Source: Anabaena sp. UHCC 0187 (lineage in GTDB: Bacteria > Cyanobacteriota > Cyanobacteriia > Cyanobacteriales > Nostocaceae). Taken from it: a stretch of 59,974 bases of DNA. Where the stretch lies: assembly GCF_009712035.1 (NCBI RefSeq), contig NZ_VILB01000011.1, forward strand, positions 1 through 59,974, in the 5' to 3' direction. This document shows positions 42,724 to 51,648 of the stretch, piece after piece; the first letter of the stretch is position 1; every line of letters begins with the position of its first letter. The notes beneath the pieces were generated by a model. That model did no database searches, had not been told where the DNA came from, and saw nothing but the letters and a program-made list of their open reading frames with translations. Made by a program: the position numbers and the translations under genes.

Positions 42724-45700
42724 ATGACTTTTGAAAAATTTGTTTGTTGGAATTCAGAAAATATCCGTCGCGTTATGGATGTGGAAGCAACACAAGCAGA
42801 AAATCACATTTTCTTGGCTACCCATCATCCTATTAAAATGTATCTTCAGGAACTTATCAGAGATACTTCAGTAAGAGTCCCTTATAATGAACAGCAATTT
42901 CTTAAAGACTTTTTAGCTGAAAAAGATTTTGCTTTTGTACCAGTTTTAGGAACTTCTGGTACAGGTAAATCTCATTTAATTCGTTGGTTAGCAGCTAATA
43001 TTCAATCAACACCTCAAAGAAAAGTTTTATTAATTCCTAAAATTGGCACTAATTTAAAAGATATCATTAATTTAATTCTCCAAGGGATGGAAGGAGAAAA
43101 ATTTGATGAATATCGTCAGCGGATAAATCGAGCAACCAATACATTAACAGAAACTCAAGCACGAATTCAGTTACTTAATCAATTAGCAGCAGCAGTTGGT
43201 GATAATGGAAAACGGGATAAAAGTAAACTAACTGATGAAGAAAATTATCTGATTGAAGAATTAGATTCTCTACTATATGATCCATTTTTCCGAGAAAATT
43301 ATTGGTTAAAAGATAATGGGATTATTCACCGTTTAGTTATTCATATTCTCGGATATCGAGATACATTAGAAATTGTTGAAGAACGACGAGAATTTTCTCT
43401 TCATGATTTACCCAATGATGTTCATCATATTCAAAAAGCTAGTGAAAAATCTCGCAGTTTTTATACTGAACTTTGGAGTAATGACGACATTAAAAAAATT
43501 ACCGTAGATTGGTTAAATCTGCATTTAGATGAAGCCATTACTCAAGTTTTGAATTTAGGTCGTGAAGACTTACAAAGATTAATGCGTGAAGTGCGGGAAA
43601 CTTTAGCAGAACAAGGGATTGAATTAGTTTTACTGATTGAGGATTTTGCCAAATTACAAGGTATTGATAGAGAATTATTAGAAGCCGTTTTAGCTAGACC
43701 TCAACAACCAGGAAGTAAACCTTTATGTGCCATGAGAACAGCTTTAGCTTGTACCACAGGTTATTTTAAAGCTTTAATTGATACAGTGAAACAGCGTGTT
43801 ACTTTCAGTGTCAATCTTGATGTTGAAAAAATAGGTGAACAATCTTTAGTTACTCAAGTTGATATTCAAGAGTTTGTATCTAAATACCTGAATGCTGTGC
43901 GTTTAGAAAATGAAGTAATTTTAAATTGGGCTATTTCTGATCAACAAACAGATTTAAATGCAGAATCTTTAACAAATGCTTGTCGTGATTGTGAACATCG
44001 AGAAGCTTGTCATGCTGGTTTTGGTGCTGTTAATGAAATTGGGTTATATCCCTTTAATGCAATAGCTTTAAAACAGATGTTTGCTAAAGTTAATCAGAAA
44101 GAATTTAATCCCCGTATTCTCATTAAAGATGTCCTCAAATACACTTTAGAAAATGGTTATGATGATATTCAAAAAGGTATTTTTCCATCTGTGAGTTTGC
44201 AAAAACACTTTGGTAAAATGCGTCTAAGTGCCATGCTTCAGCAGGATATAAATATTAAAGATCCACAAAATTTTGATCGTCGTCAGGTACTTTTAGATTC
44301 ATGGGATGATGGGGATGAACTTTGTGATTTACCAACGGAGTTGCATACAGCTTTTAATTTACCACCCATAGGAGTAAAGATTAAGCCACTTTCCCAAATT
44401 ACAACTACAGTCGAGGAACAAAAACAAAAAAATGTATATATAACAGAACCCAAACCTGTTGTTAACACAAGTATAAAACTAGAAGGAATTCCCGAAAATT
44501 TAGCTAAAAAAATCGAGATTTTAAATAATTGGAATAATCAAAGTATTCTCCCTCAAGAAGGAGTAGCTAAAGATATCCGTGAATTTATCTTTCCCGCTAT
44601 TGCTCAGTATATCGAGTGGGATAATGAAATGTTATTAGAAAAGACATTTGCTAGTAATTATAGTAAATATTTCAAACAAAGAAATATCGTCTTTTATAGT
44701 CCCAGAGTTACTAGAGAAACCATTGCTGGAGTTAAATTAACCCTTCCTCTCAATCCAGATGATAAAGTTGATTTCAGGGAAACTGTGATCGCTTTTCAAG
44801 CTATCGTACTATATAGTCATTATAAACACTGGAAGTTCAAAGATGGCGATCGCTATTTTCGCACCTACAGCAAACAACTAGAAAAATGGAGTCAGTACGT
44901 CTTAACTGCAATTCGTCGTTATCCTCGTGAGTCTGGAGCAGCTTGGAATCCTCTCCCAGCAGCAGTAGAATTGTTATCAATAAGTTCCACAATGGCCGGA
45001 CATGATACTAATTCCTTAGACAAGTTAATTAACGCGTTATTTCTGGAAATAGATAATCAGGAAAATGTAAATCGCGCTTCCAGTTGGAAAAAGCTATTTG
45101 ATACTCTCAAAAAACACCGTCAAGACTTATTAGATATTGTCCAAAGTCGGATTGCTTGTACTAAAGGTTATTCGACTCAGTTTCAAATTATTGATTCAAC
45201 TCAAATTATTGAACCATTAGAAAAAATTAGAAAATCTTGGCAACCTCAATCTGAAATTCCCAGTGATGTTAATTGTGATATTCTTCAACCAATCTATAAA
45301 TCCCGTCAACAGGTAGATGAATTATTAGAAAAAGCTATTCTAGAAGAAACAGAAAGACAATTAGCTCTTTACCAATCTTTAGTAATGGAATTAGGAGATA
45401 ACTTTAAGAAAAAAGATGTTACTGATAAATTAAAAGTAGCAATGGAAAAAGCCAGAGAAGCCGCGGTGTTTCGAGGTAGGAAAAACTTTGATGATATGAC
45501 ATTGGTACTAAATCAGTTCGGACGGACAGCTACTTCTAGCTATATGGAATCAATGAAACGGTTACAGTCTGAGCAAGAAAATTGTCATGCTGAAATAGCC
45601 AAGCTGCTTCCGTATCTGAGTGAAGATTATCAAAAAGCTATGACAGATACTGAGGAATTTATTAAACATACTAATAATTTTCTTGATGCTTCTTTAGCTG

Positions 45701-45822
45701 AAGTCAAACAAAATATTAGTGATTTAGAAAAATCTGATGGTGCAACTATAGAAACCAGTCATCAAGCTATTCAGGATGGTTTAGCTAACTTACGTAAGTT
45801 ACTGATAGAAATTAAAGGATAA
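42724..45822 (+). CDS. Large P-loop ATPase with Cys cluster (DpdH-like)
   Basis: 1032 aa, 5 bp after the previous gene. Walker A VLGTSGTGKSHLIRWLAANI at about 76-90 and Walker B ELVLLIEDFAKLQGIDRELL at about 300-319 define an AAA/STAND-like NTPase. A Cys cluster C420-R-D-C423-x5-C429-H suggests zinc or Fe-S binding. The second half is largely helical, with a coiled-coil-rich C-terminal third (EKAREAAVFRGRKNFDDMTL, MKRLQSEQENCHAEIAKLLP). The size and position after the DpdG-like gene resemble DpdH; a motor or switch role in a DNA-restricting complex is inferred. Confidence 0.72.
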   Translation: MTFEKFVCWNSENIRRVMDVEATQAENHIFLATHHPIKMYLQELIRDTSVRVPYNEQQFLKDFLAEKDFAFVPVLGTSGTGKSHLIRWLAANIQSTPQRKVLLIPKIGTNLKDIINLILQGMEGEKFDEYRQRINRATNTLTETQARIQLLNQLAAAVGDNGKRDKSKLTDEENYLIEELDSLLYDPFFRENYWLKDNGIIHRLVIHILGYRDTLEIVEERREFSLHDLPNDVHHIQKASEKSRSFYTELWSNDDIKKITVDWLNLHLDEAITQVLNLGREDLQRLMREVRETLAEQGIELVLLIEDFAKLQGIDRELLEAVLARPQQPGSKPLCAMRTALACTTGYFKALIDTVKQRVTFSVNLDVEKIGEQSLVTQVDIQEFVSKYLNAVRLENEVILNWAISDQQTDLNAESLTNACRDCEHREACHAGFGAVNEIGLYPFNAIALKQMFAKVNQKEFNPRILIKDVLKYTLENGYDDIQKGIFPSVSLQKHFGKMRLSAMLQQDINIKDPQNFDRRQVLLDSWDDGDELCDLPTELHTAFNLPPIGVKIKPLSQITTTVEEQKQKNVYITEPKPVVNTSIKLEGIPENLAKKIEILNNWNNQSILPQEGVAKDIREFIFPAIAQYIEWDNEMLLEKTFASNYSKYFKQRNIVFYSPRVTRETIAGVKLTLPLNPDDKVDFRETVIAFQAIVLYSHYKHWKFKDGDRYFRTYSKQLEKWSQYVLTAIRRYPRESGAAWNPLPAAVELLSISSTMAGHDTNSLDKLINALFLEIDNQENVNRASSWKKLFDTLKKHRQDLLDIVQSRIACTKGYSTQFQIIDSTQIIEPLEKIRKSWQPQSEIPSDVNCDILQPIYKSRQQVDELLEKAILEETERQLALYQSLVMELGDNFKKKDVTDKLKVAMEKAREAAVFRGRKNFDDMTLVLNQFGRTATSSYMESMKRLQSEQENCHAEIAKLLPYLSEDYQKAMTDTEEFIKHTNNFLDASLAEVKQNISDLEKSDGATIETSHQAIQDGLANLRKLLIEIKG

Positions 45823-45827
45823 ATAAT

Positions 45828-46532
45828 ATGTTGATAGAAAAATCACAGGAACTAATTGAATTATCTCAGCGTAAAAATGCACTGCAAAATTATGCAAACA
45901 ATCTCCAAGGTTTTCAAACTAGAGAAGAACAAATTAGTGATTTTGTCACAGATATACAGCTAATTGTTCAAGCTGTAAAAGCTTTTCGGGAAAAAGGTAT
46001 TAGTAACATTACCTTGGATAAAAAATTAGATGATCTTCTGAATTTTATTATCCATGCTGAAGAGAATTTTCGGAAAACACCAGATTGGATTATTGATACT
46101 GAAAATTTTAATGCCAAGATTTTAAAAAAAGGCATAGATAATCTAACAAAAACCTTAGAACAGCAATTATCTACAAATTGGCAAATTTACTTATCCCAAA
46201 ATATGCCCAGCACTAATCATGAAATGCTCAATCTTTTATCTAAGGTTCAGGCATTTACTCATAATGTTCAACGAATACAACGCTTAGATAAAGAAATTAA
46301 ACAAGTAATTTATCCTAAAAATACCCAAGAACTTGAATTAGCCCAAACACGAATTGAAGAGTTAAAAGGGTGTTGGAATAGTTTAAGTTCTGATGAAGTA
46401 CCGGAGTCAGTTTTATGCTTACTCAGAGCAGCGGCTAATCAAGGTGCATCTTTGAATCTACTGACTCCAGAAGTTTTGAATTGGGTGAATATTTATGGTA
46501 TTGCTGATTCCTTGAAAATTAGATTAATCTGA
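45828..46532 (+). CDS. Coiled-coil protein, last gene of the Dpd-like operon
   Basis: 234 aa, 5 bp after the ATPase gene, so certainly part of the operon. It is mostly helical: LIEKSQELIELSQRKNALQN, EEQISDFVTDIQLIVQAVKA, DNLTKTLEQQLS, and NVQRIQRLDKEIKQVIYPKN. A compact C-terminal segment LLRAAANQGASLNLLTPEVL with NWVNIYGIADSLKIRL follows. No catalytic motif. It probably binds the coiled-coil end of the large ATPase. It might correspond to DpdI, which I cannot verify. Confidence 0.65.
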   Translation: MLIEKSQELIELSQRKNALQNYANNLQGFQTREEQISDFVTDIQLIVQAVKAFREKGISNITLDKKLDDLLNFIIHAEENFRKTPDWIIDTENFNAKILKKGIDNLTKTLEQQLSTNWQIYLSQNMPSTNHEMLNLLSKVQAFTHNVQRIQRLDKEIKQVIYPKNTQELELAQTRIEELKGCWNSLSSDEVPESVLCLLRAAANQGASLNLLTPEVLNWVNIYGIADSLKIRLI

Positions 46533-46592
46533 TCATTTTTTAATGATATCATATTCTCTTAATTAACCTAAATAGAAAATATTCGGATTAAT

Positions 46593-46648
46593 GTTCGTAG
46601 TGAGGACTTTAGTCCTCAAAATCAGGGCTAAAGCCCTGACTACAAACC
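46593..46648. repeat. Two-hairpin palindromic repeat truncating the DUF1016 gene
   Basis: GTTCGTAGT at the left and ACTACAAAC at the right form an outer stem. Inside are GAGGACT-TT-AGTCCTC and CAGGGCT-AA-AGCCCTG. This is a dispersed cyanobacterial element. Its right edge lies at the end of the DUF1016 frame (stop at 46640-46642), indicating that the element, or a deletion at it, removed the rest of that gene. Confidence 0.75.
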
Positions 46649-46993
46649 ATAATATTTGACTATATTGTGAGTCCATCCAAATTCTGCCACCATTGGTGGC
46701 AGAATTTCCTGAGAGTGGTAAGTTAGGTAAAAATCTCGCATTCTCCAAATATTGCGAGTAGAAAAACCACTAATACCTGGAAACTCTGCTTGTAAGTCTT
46801 TTGCTAACTGTTCTACGACTGATTTACCCCAATTAACATTCTGTTGTCGGGTAACAATCATCTTGCCAATATCCCAGTAAAGGTTAATCATTTCTCGATT
46901 AACTGCTTTGAGAGCATCGTATTGGGCTGCACGAATTCGTTGTTGTACTTCCATAAGTAGATGTCTATAATCATCAGAAATCTGATTACTCAT
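46640..46993 (-). pseudogene. DUF1016 (YhcG-type) nuclease, N-terminal fragment
   Basis: 117 codons. The N-terminal DUF1016 domain is clear: RHLLMEVQQRIRAAQYDALK, AVNREMINLYWDIGKMIVTR, GKSVVEQLAKDLQAEFPGIS and GFSTRNIWRMRDFYLTY. The full protein (about 340 aa) carries a C-terminal PD-(D/E)xK nuclease domain that is missing here; the frame ends in the palindromic repeat. YhcG-like proteins are often part of defence or restriction loci, fitting the adjacent Dpd-like operon. Confidence 0.78.
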
Positions 46994-47005
46994 AACTGCA
47001 ATGTT

Positions 47006-47209
47006 TTAATTAGCTGCGTAGACTAAACAGGCTTGCACATCTTCCCTTTCTAGCCAGAAATATCCTTCTAACAAAGTTTCGATAGTATCTCCTGTTGCTA
47101 ACATTCCTAAAATATGTTCAACAGCTAGACGACGACCATGAACGATTGGTTTACCGTCAAAGATTTGGGGGTCAAATGTGATTCTTTCTAATAATTTTTG
47201 TTTGCTCAT
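47006..47209 (-). CDS. DUF433 antitoxin-like protein
   Basis: 67 aa. RITFDPQIFDGKPIVHGRRL and AVEHILGMLATGDTIETLLE are the DUF433 signature (F/D-P-x-x-x-G-K-P-x-x-x-G-x-R), followed by YFWLEREDVQACLVYAA. DUF433 proteins pair with DUF5615/PIN-like toxins in TA loci. No such toxin is adjacent, so this may be an orphan. Confidence 0.82.
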   Translation of the reverse strand: MSKQKLLERITFDPQIFDGKPIVHGRRLAVEHILGMLATGDTIETLLEGYFWLEREDVQACLVYAAN

Positions 47210-47429
47210 AGTTTAGGTATTTAGTTTTTTGTTTTGGTAAGTTAGCGTAACTCACTTTACTAGCTGAAATTAAGGAGTTTGGTAAACCAAGAAGTAAATT
47301 TGCATCTATTTCTTGAGTAATAGTTGTTTTTGATGATTGAAAAGATGGTTGAAAATCTGCATTATGAGAGGCAGTGATCGAAATTCTTTTTCCCCATTTT
47401 ACATTGTTTAAGCATCAAGGAGAAAACCT
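47210..47429. other. Intergenic region, possible degenerate minus-strand frame
   Basis: 220 bp. On the minus strand an open frame without a start reads ISITASHNADFQPSFQSSKT and onward to about 47180, where it overlaps the DUF433 start. It has some coding character but no initiation codon, so it may be a decayed gene. Nothing else recognised. Confidence 0.25.
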
Positions 47430-47600
47430 ATGAACATGACTTTTATTAATCACAATCAATTACAAATTTCCTGGGAATTGCATGAAAAATTTTTAGCAGT
47501 CAATACCCAAAAAACAATTATTATTCCCTTGGATCATGTGGTGGCAGTTTCCACCGAACCACCCATTAGTCAAGAACCATTAATATTTGAATTGCGATAA
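47430..47600 (+). CDS. Small 56-aa protein, possible PH-like strand segment
   Basis: ATG at 47430 is preceded by a strong AAGGAGA at 47418-47424. The peptide begins MNMTFINHNQLQISWELHEK and continues FLAVNTQKTIIIPLDHVVAV with STEPPISQEPLIFELR. The pattern (two strands, then I-I-P-L-x-H-V-x-x-V) resembles the start of bacterial PH-like domains of longer cyanobacterial proteins. At 56 residues it is either a short independent protein or a 3'-truncated gene; the TAA at 47598 directly follows. Confidence 0.5.
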   Translation: MNMTFINHNQLQISWELHEKFLAVNTQKTIIIPLDHVVAVSTEPPISQEPLIFELR

Positions 47601-47640
47601 CACAAAAGCCTTCAGCTTAGTAATTTACCAACCAAAACTT

Positions 47641-49002
47641 TTAACCTTCACCAAAGTTACCGCCTAATTCTTGCTGTAAGCGATACAAAATAGTATTTTT
47701 ATCAACTTGTGATAATATTTCTTGAATGACAGTATTAGCACCCAATTGTCCCCAAGTACAGCCCTTTTCTAGATATAACTGTGCAGCTTTACCGACTGTG
47801 TAAGCACCATAACCAGCAATTCCCCCTTGGGTAATAGCACTCCCCACAAAAGTAGTAATATTAAGAGGATTATCACCACTAGCTATGGCTGCGGTACTTT
47901 TACCTAAACCTAATATAAAACTACTACCGATTTCGCTTAATAATAAACCACCAGAACTAAATAAAATTGTTTTTAATAATTTACTGGCTTCATAGCTAGT
48001 CATGGGTAAACCATACAATTTAGCCAAAGCTCGAATTAAAGCTAAATCGGTAATTAAACCACCAATCATATCTAAAAAAGCAATGGGATTTAAACCAATA
48101 GCGAGGGCTTTATATTGACTAAATCGCCAAATAATATCTTCTGCTTCTTTCTCGCGGATATCAATGGTTTTTTCGGCGATATTTTGCTCCGATTCCCTAG
48201 CTTGAATTAGTGCATTTAAAGCTAAAAGAGATCGTCCTTCTCTATTTAAGATAGTTAAGATTGTTTGCTTTAATTCATCTACTTGAGGTGGTGGGTTTTC
48301 CCATTCATAATTAATAGTTCCATCTGGATATTCTACCCTAACTTCCATGGGTGCAGGTTCAGCCGCTATCATGACAATTTCATCGGGTAATAAAGGCTTA
48401 TTTTGGATATTTCCTGCCCCTAATTGTTGGAGATTTTTGTAAATTGCATTTTTATCTGTTTCTGGATATAAATCAATTTTATTAAATACTAAAATTAAGG
48501 GTTTTTGGGCTTGACGTAATTCTAATAATCCCTGATATTCGGTTCTAGTAATATCCCCAGAAACCACAAACAATATTAAATCAGCCTGACGCGCTACGTC
48601 TCGTGCCATTTGCGCCCGTGCATCTCCGGCAATTTCATCTAAACCGGGAGTATCAATTAATTCAACTAATACCTTATCTCCGGGCTTCCAAGGCACAGAA
48701 CGCGGCCATTGAGTGACACCATTTAAAGGTCCTGTTTGCAGAATTTTTTCCCCTAACAAAGAGTTTAAGACTGCTGATTTTCCCCGACTAACTAAACCAA
48801 AAGCGGCAATTCTGATGACATTTGCATCTAATTTATTGAGGGTGGTATTTAAGGCTTCTATTTCCGGTTTTAGCAAACTTGCCAATTCTGGATTTGCTGC
48901 CATTTGTCCCGATTTACGGAGATATCCATACCAAGATAATGCTTGTCTGAGACTAGCACGGGCGCGGTTTAAATGGGTTTCTTGTAGGTTACGGTTACTC
49001 AC
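47641..49002 (-). CDS. Dynamin/Era-like GTPase with DUF697 domain
   Basis: 453 aa. The GTPase motifs are clear: G1 IAAFGLVSRGKSAVLNSLLG, G3 VELIDTPGLDEIAGDARAQM and G4 KPLILVFNKIDLYPET. The C-terminal 200 residues contain hydrophobic, Gly-rich segments (AIGLNPIAFLDMIGGLITDL, LFSSGGLLLSEIGSSFILGL, GNPLNITTFVGSAITQ-like) of the DUF697 type, expected to associate with membranes. Function in cyanobacteria unknown. A GGGAATA/GGGAACA heptamer tract lies immediately upstream. Confidence 0.87.
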   Translation of the reverse strand: MSNRNLQETHLNRARASLRQALSWYGYLRKSGQMAANPELASLLKPEIEALNTTLNKLDANVIRIAAFGLVSRGKSAVLNSLLGEKILQTGPLNGVTQWPRSVPWKPGDKVLVELIDTPGLDEIAGDARAQMARDVARQADLILFVVSGDITRTEYQGLLELRQAQKPLILVFNKIDLYPETDKNAIYKNLQQLGAGNIQNKPLLPDEIVMIAAEPAPMEVRVEYPDGTINYEWENPPPQVDELKQTILTILNREGRSLLALNALIQARESEQNIAEKTIDIREKEAEDIIWRFSQYKALAIGLNPIAFLDMIGGLITDLALIRALAKLYGLPMTSYEASKLLKTILFSSGGLLLSEIGSSFILGLGKSTAAIASGDNPLNITTFVGSAITQGGIAGYGAYTVGKAAQLYLEKGCTWGQLGANTVIQEILSQVDKNTILYRLQQELGGNFGEG

Positions 49003-49007
49003 AGGGG

Positions 49008-49042
49008 GCAGGGAATAGGGAATAGGGAACAGGGAACAGAAA
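49008..49042. repeat. Tandem GGGAACA/GGGAATA heptamer repeat
   Basis: About four 7-bp units immediately upstream of the GTPase start on its 5' side. Same repeat type as 12726-12762. Confidence 0.75.
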
Positions 49043-49133
49043 AATGCTCTTTATTCTCAAATATTGTCAGGGTTTAGGATTGTGCTTTACCCCTACAGAT
49101 TGATTCTTTAATTCTAACTTTATTTACTTAAAA

Positions 49134-49358
49134 TTAAGCTGCTGTTAATGACTTTCCGACAATTTGCGGTTCGGGTATTGGTTGTCCGTCTTCTAAATAA
49201 GATGAAATCAGCATTTCTAAAACTTCCTGAGCATTTTTTAAAGCCTCTTCGTAAGTGTCTCCATGGGTATGACAAAACTCTCCCCATTCAGGAAGACTTA
49301 CCACAAAGCATTTATCTTCTTCTGACCATTGAATAATGATTGTGTAATGATTATTCAT
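49134..49358 (-). CDS. hicB: HicB-family antitoxin
   Basis: 74 aa. YTIIIQWSEEDKCFVVSLPE and WGEFCHTHGDTYEEALKNAQ with EVLEMLISSYLEDGQPIPEP is the standard HicB core (degraded RNase-H-like fold). It lacks a separate DNA-binding domain, so regulation may depend on other elements. It overlaps the end of the toxin gene by 8 bp; the toxin is encoded first, as in most hicAB loci. Confidence 0.92.
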   Translation of the reverse strand: MNNHYTIIIQWSEEDKCFVVSLPEWGEFCHTHGDTYEEALKNAQEVLEMLISSYLEDGQPIPEPQIVGKSLTAA

Positions 49359-49581
49359 TTTCTGCTTCCTCTTGAGCTTTTTTAATTTCTTCTATTCTTT
49401 TAATAGCGTTATTAACGTCTTTCTCCTGGTATTCCTTCGCATCTTTTCCGTCTTTACCTGATATAGTAACTCTCCCAGATAACAAAGGATGATACCAGTT
49501 AGTATGACTACCTTTTCCAGTCCGACAAGTAAAACCTGATTGCAGTAATAAATTTTTCAGTTCTCTAATTTTTTTGGGCAT
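49351..49581 (-). CDS. hicA: HicA-family mRNA interferase toxin
   Basis: 76 aa. The dsRBD-like fold is seen with REL-K-x-L-L-x-x-x-G-F: KKIRELKNLLLQSGFTCRTG and KGSHTNWYHPLLSGRVTISG, containing the catalytic His in G-S-H. HicA cleaves mRNA; HicB inhibits it. The gene starts 14 bp after livG stops on the same strand, so it may be read from the transporter operon. The extra ETE/KKAQEEAENE tail is acidic and basic. Confidence 0.9.
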   Translation of the reverse strand: MPKKIRELKNLLLQSGFTCRTGKGSHTNWYHPLLSGRVTISGKDGKDAKEYQEKDVNNAIKRIEEIKKAQEEAENE

Positions 49582-49594
49582 ATTTAATACAATA

Positions 49595-50380
49595 TTATTG
49601 TCCCAAATATGCTTCTAAAACCTTGGTATTATTTTGGATTTCTGTAGGTGTACCAACGGCTAGATTTTGTCCTTCAGCTAATACCCAAACTCTATCACAT
49701 AAGGACATAATTACATCCATGTTATGCTCAATAATCAAAAATGTCATGCCGTCGTGACGATTCCACGCTAAAATGCGATCGCTTATTTCATCAATTAACC
49801 TGGGATTTACGCCAGCAGCAGGTTCATCTAACAATATTAACTTAGGATTAGTCATCAACGCTCGACCAATTTCTAAAAGTTTCCGTTGTCCTCCAGATAA
49901 ACCACCGGCATAATCAGCGGCTTTTTTTTCTAAACCTACTGACTCTAATAAAAACATTGCCCGTTCTTTTAATTGCTTTTCTTCTTTAGCAACAATGTGG
50001 GGTTGAAATTGCACTTGCCAAAAGTTCTCACCGGTTTGTTTTTGCGCCCCCAAAAGCATATTTTCTAATACTGATAACTTCGATAAAACCCGTGCAACTT
50101 GAAAGGTTCTCACTAATCCCTGTTGGGCAATTTGGTATGGTTGTAATTGATGAACAGGTTCACCATCAAAAATGACTCTACCTTTATCTGGACGGATAAA
50201 ATTAGAAAGTAAATTAAATAAAGTAGTTTTCCCAGCCCCATTGGGACCAATTAATCCAGTAATACTCCCTTTGATAACTTCAATATTAGCTTCTTGAACT
50301 GCTTTAATGCCGCCAAAACTTTTACAAAGCCCCGTTGCAGCTAATAGAGGTAATTGGGGTGATTCGATATTATTTACCAA
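49595..50380 (-). CDS. livG: LivG-type ABC transporter ATP-binding protein
   Basis: 261 aa. Walker A GLIGPNGAGKTTLFNLLSNF, signature GGLSGGQRKLLEIGRALM, Walker B LILLDEPAAGVNPRLID and H-loop TFLIIEHNMDVIMSLCDRVW are all intact. It belongs to the hydrophobic/branched-chain amino acid uptake class; in cyanobacteria the matching system is the N-I neutral amino acid transporter (NatA-type). It overlaps livM by 11 bp. The second ATPase (LivF), the second permease (LivH) and the binding protein are not in the window. Confidence 0.92.
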   Translation of the reverse strand: MVNNIESPQLPLLAATGLCKSFGGIKAVQEANIEVIKGSITGLIGPNGAGKTTLFNLLSNFIRPDKGRVIFDGEPVHQLQPYQIAQQGLVRTFQVARVLSKLSVLENMLLGAQKQTGENFWQVQFQPHIVAKEEKQLKERAMFLLESVGLEKKAADYAGGLSGGQRKLLEIGRALMTNPKLILLDEPAAGVNPRLIDEISDRILAWNRHDGMTFLIIEHNMDVIMSLCDRVWVLAEGQNLAVGTPTEIQNNTKVLEAYLGQ

Positions 50381-51503
50381 GAGTCAGTTCCTCCTTTTTC
50401 CCTAAAATACCTTGAGGCCGCCAAATCATCAACACCATTAAAAGTAACCCAATAAACATGATCCGAAAAGCACCTATGCGTTCTACATCTAGGGGAACAA
50501 TTTTGGGTAAAAATTCCCTAGTTAGGGCATCATAGGTAAAGAAAATAACTGCACCTAAAATAGTCCCCAAATTATTCCCAGAACCACCTAAAATTACCAT
50601 AATCCAGGCATCAAATGTCAGTTGAGGTTGGAAATTATCAGGATAAATTGCTCCTAGTTGCCAAGCAAAGAACGCCCCAGCAATTCCCGCAATTGCCCCA
50701 CCTAACATTAATGATTGTAGTTTATAGGAAAAGACGTTTTTTCCTAATGCTTTGGGAACTTCTTCATCTTCACGAATAGATTTTAGCACTCTTCCCCAAG
50801 GAGAACGGACTAAAATTTCTAACCGCCAAAATACAAAAGCCAAAATTAACAACACAAACAACATTAAACCCGCTTTGGGATTATAATTATACAGTCCGAT
50901 CACACCAGAAATATAAATTGCAGCAGCTAATAATCCTAAAGCAATTCCCACTATCAACCGCGAAGTAAATTCTTGTCGAATACTGCTATTTCTAATTGTA
51001 ATATTACGGGCAGAAATTTGAGCAGTTCGCACCCAACCCCACAAAGAAAATAATGTAATTCCTGTTAATAAAGTTAATACCCCAATCATCACCAAGCGGA
51101 AAAATAAATTGGGAGTTGTTGATAAAGGGATAACATAACTTTGCACACCGAAAGATCCCGATATCCACGCATTACCCACAGGTAACTCCTGGTTATTGAC
51201 GATCAATCGAATCAATTCACCTGTACCAATAGTGACAATTGAAAGATAATCTTCACGTAAGCGCAGAGTCGCAAAACCAATTAATAAACCTAGCATTGCG
51301 GCAACAATTGCCCCAATTCCCGCTGATAGCAGCAAGGGTACGCCCTTCAAACTTAACAAAACTGTTGTATATGCACCTAAAGTCATAAAAGCAATATGAC
51401 CAAAGTTAATTAAACCCGTAAAACCCCACTGTAAATTGAGTCCTAGTCCAAATAGGGCAAAGGTTGCAGTAGAAATAGCCAGAAAAATCAGATATTCAAT
51501 CAT
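50370..51503 (-). CDS. livM: LivM-type ABC transporter permease
   Basis: 377 aa, about nine to ten membrane helices. Family features include the N-terminal NLQWGFTGLINFGHIAFMTL, the EAA-like region WGRVLKSIREDEEVPKALGK, and GIAGAFFAWQLGAIYPDNFQ with FDAWIMVILGGSGNNLGTIL. It forms the inner-membrane path of a hydrophobic or neutral amino acid importer (NatC-type in cyanobacteria). The coding start is followed upstream by a TCAGT-rich repeat (51505-51530). Confidence 0.92.
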   Translation of the reverse strand: MIEYLIFLAISTATFALFGLGLNLQWGFTGLINFGHIAFMTLGAYTTVLLSLKGVPLLLSAGIGAIVAAMLGLLIGFATLRLREDYLSIVTIGTGELIRLIVNNQELPVGNAWISGSFGVQSYVIPLSTTPNLFFRLVMIGVLTLLTGITLFSLWGWVRTAQISARNITIRNSSIRQEFTSRLIVGIALGLLAAAIYISGVIGLYNYNPKAGLMLFVLLILAFVFWRLEILVRSPWGRVLKSIREDEEVPKALGKNVFSYKLQSLMLGGAIAGIAGAFFAWQLGAIYPDNFQPQLTFDAWIMVILGGSGNNLGTILGAVIFFTYDALTREFLPKIVPLDVERIGAFRIMFIGLLLMVLMIWRPQGILGKKEELTLGK

Positions 51504-51648
51504 AGGTTAGTCAGTTGTCAGTGGTTAGTGGTAATTATTTATTTGCTGCCCTGCTTCTTAGTGCCATAAATTGTAGTTTATCTTGAAGATTATTGAGGAT
51601 TACTGTTTTAATATAAAAAGTCAAATGGTATTAAATGGTAACAAATAT

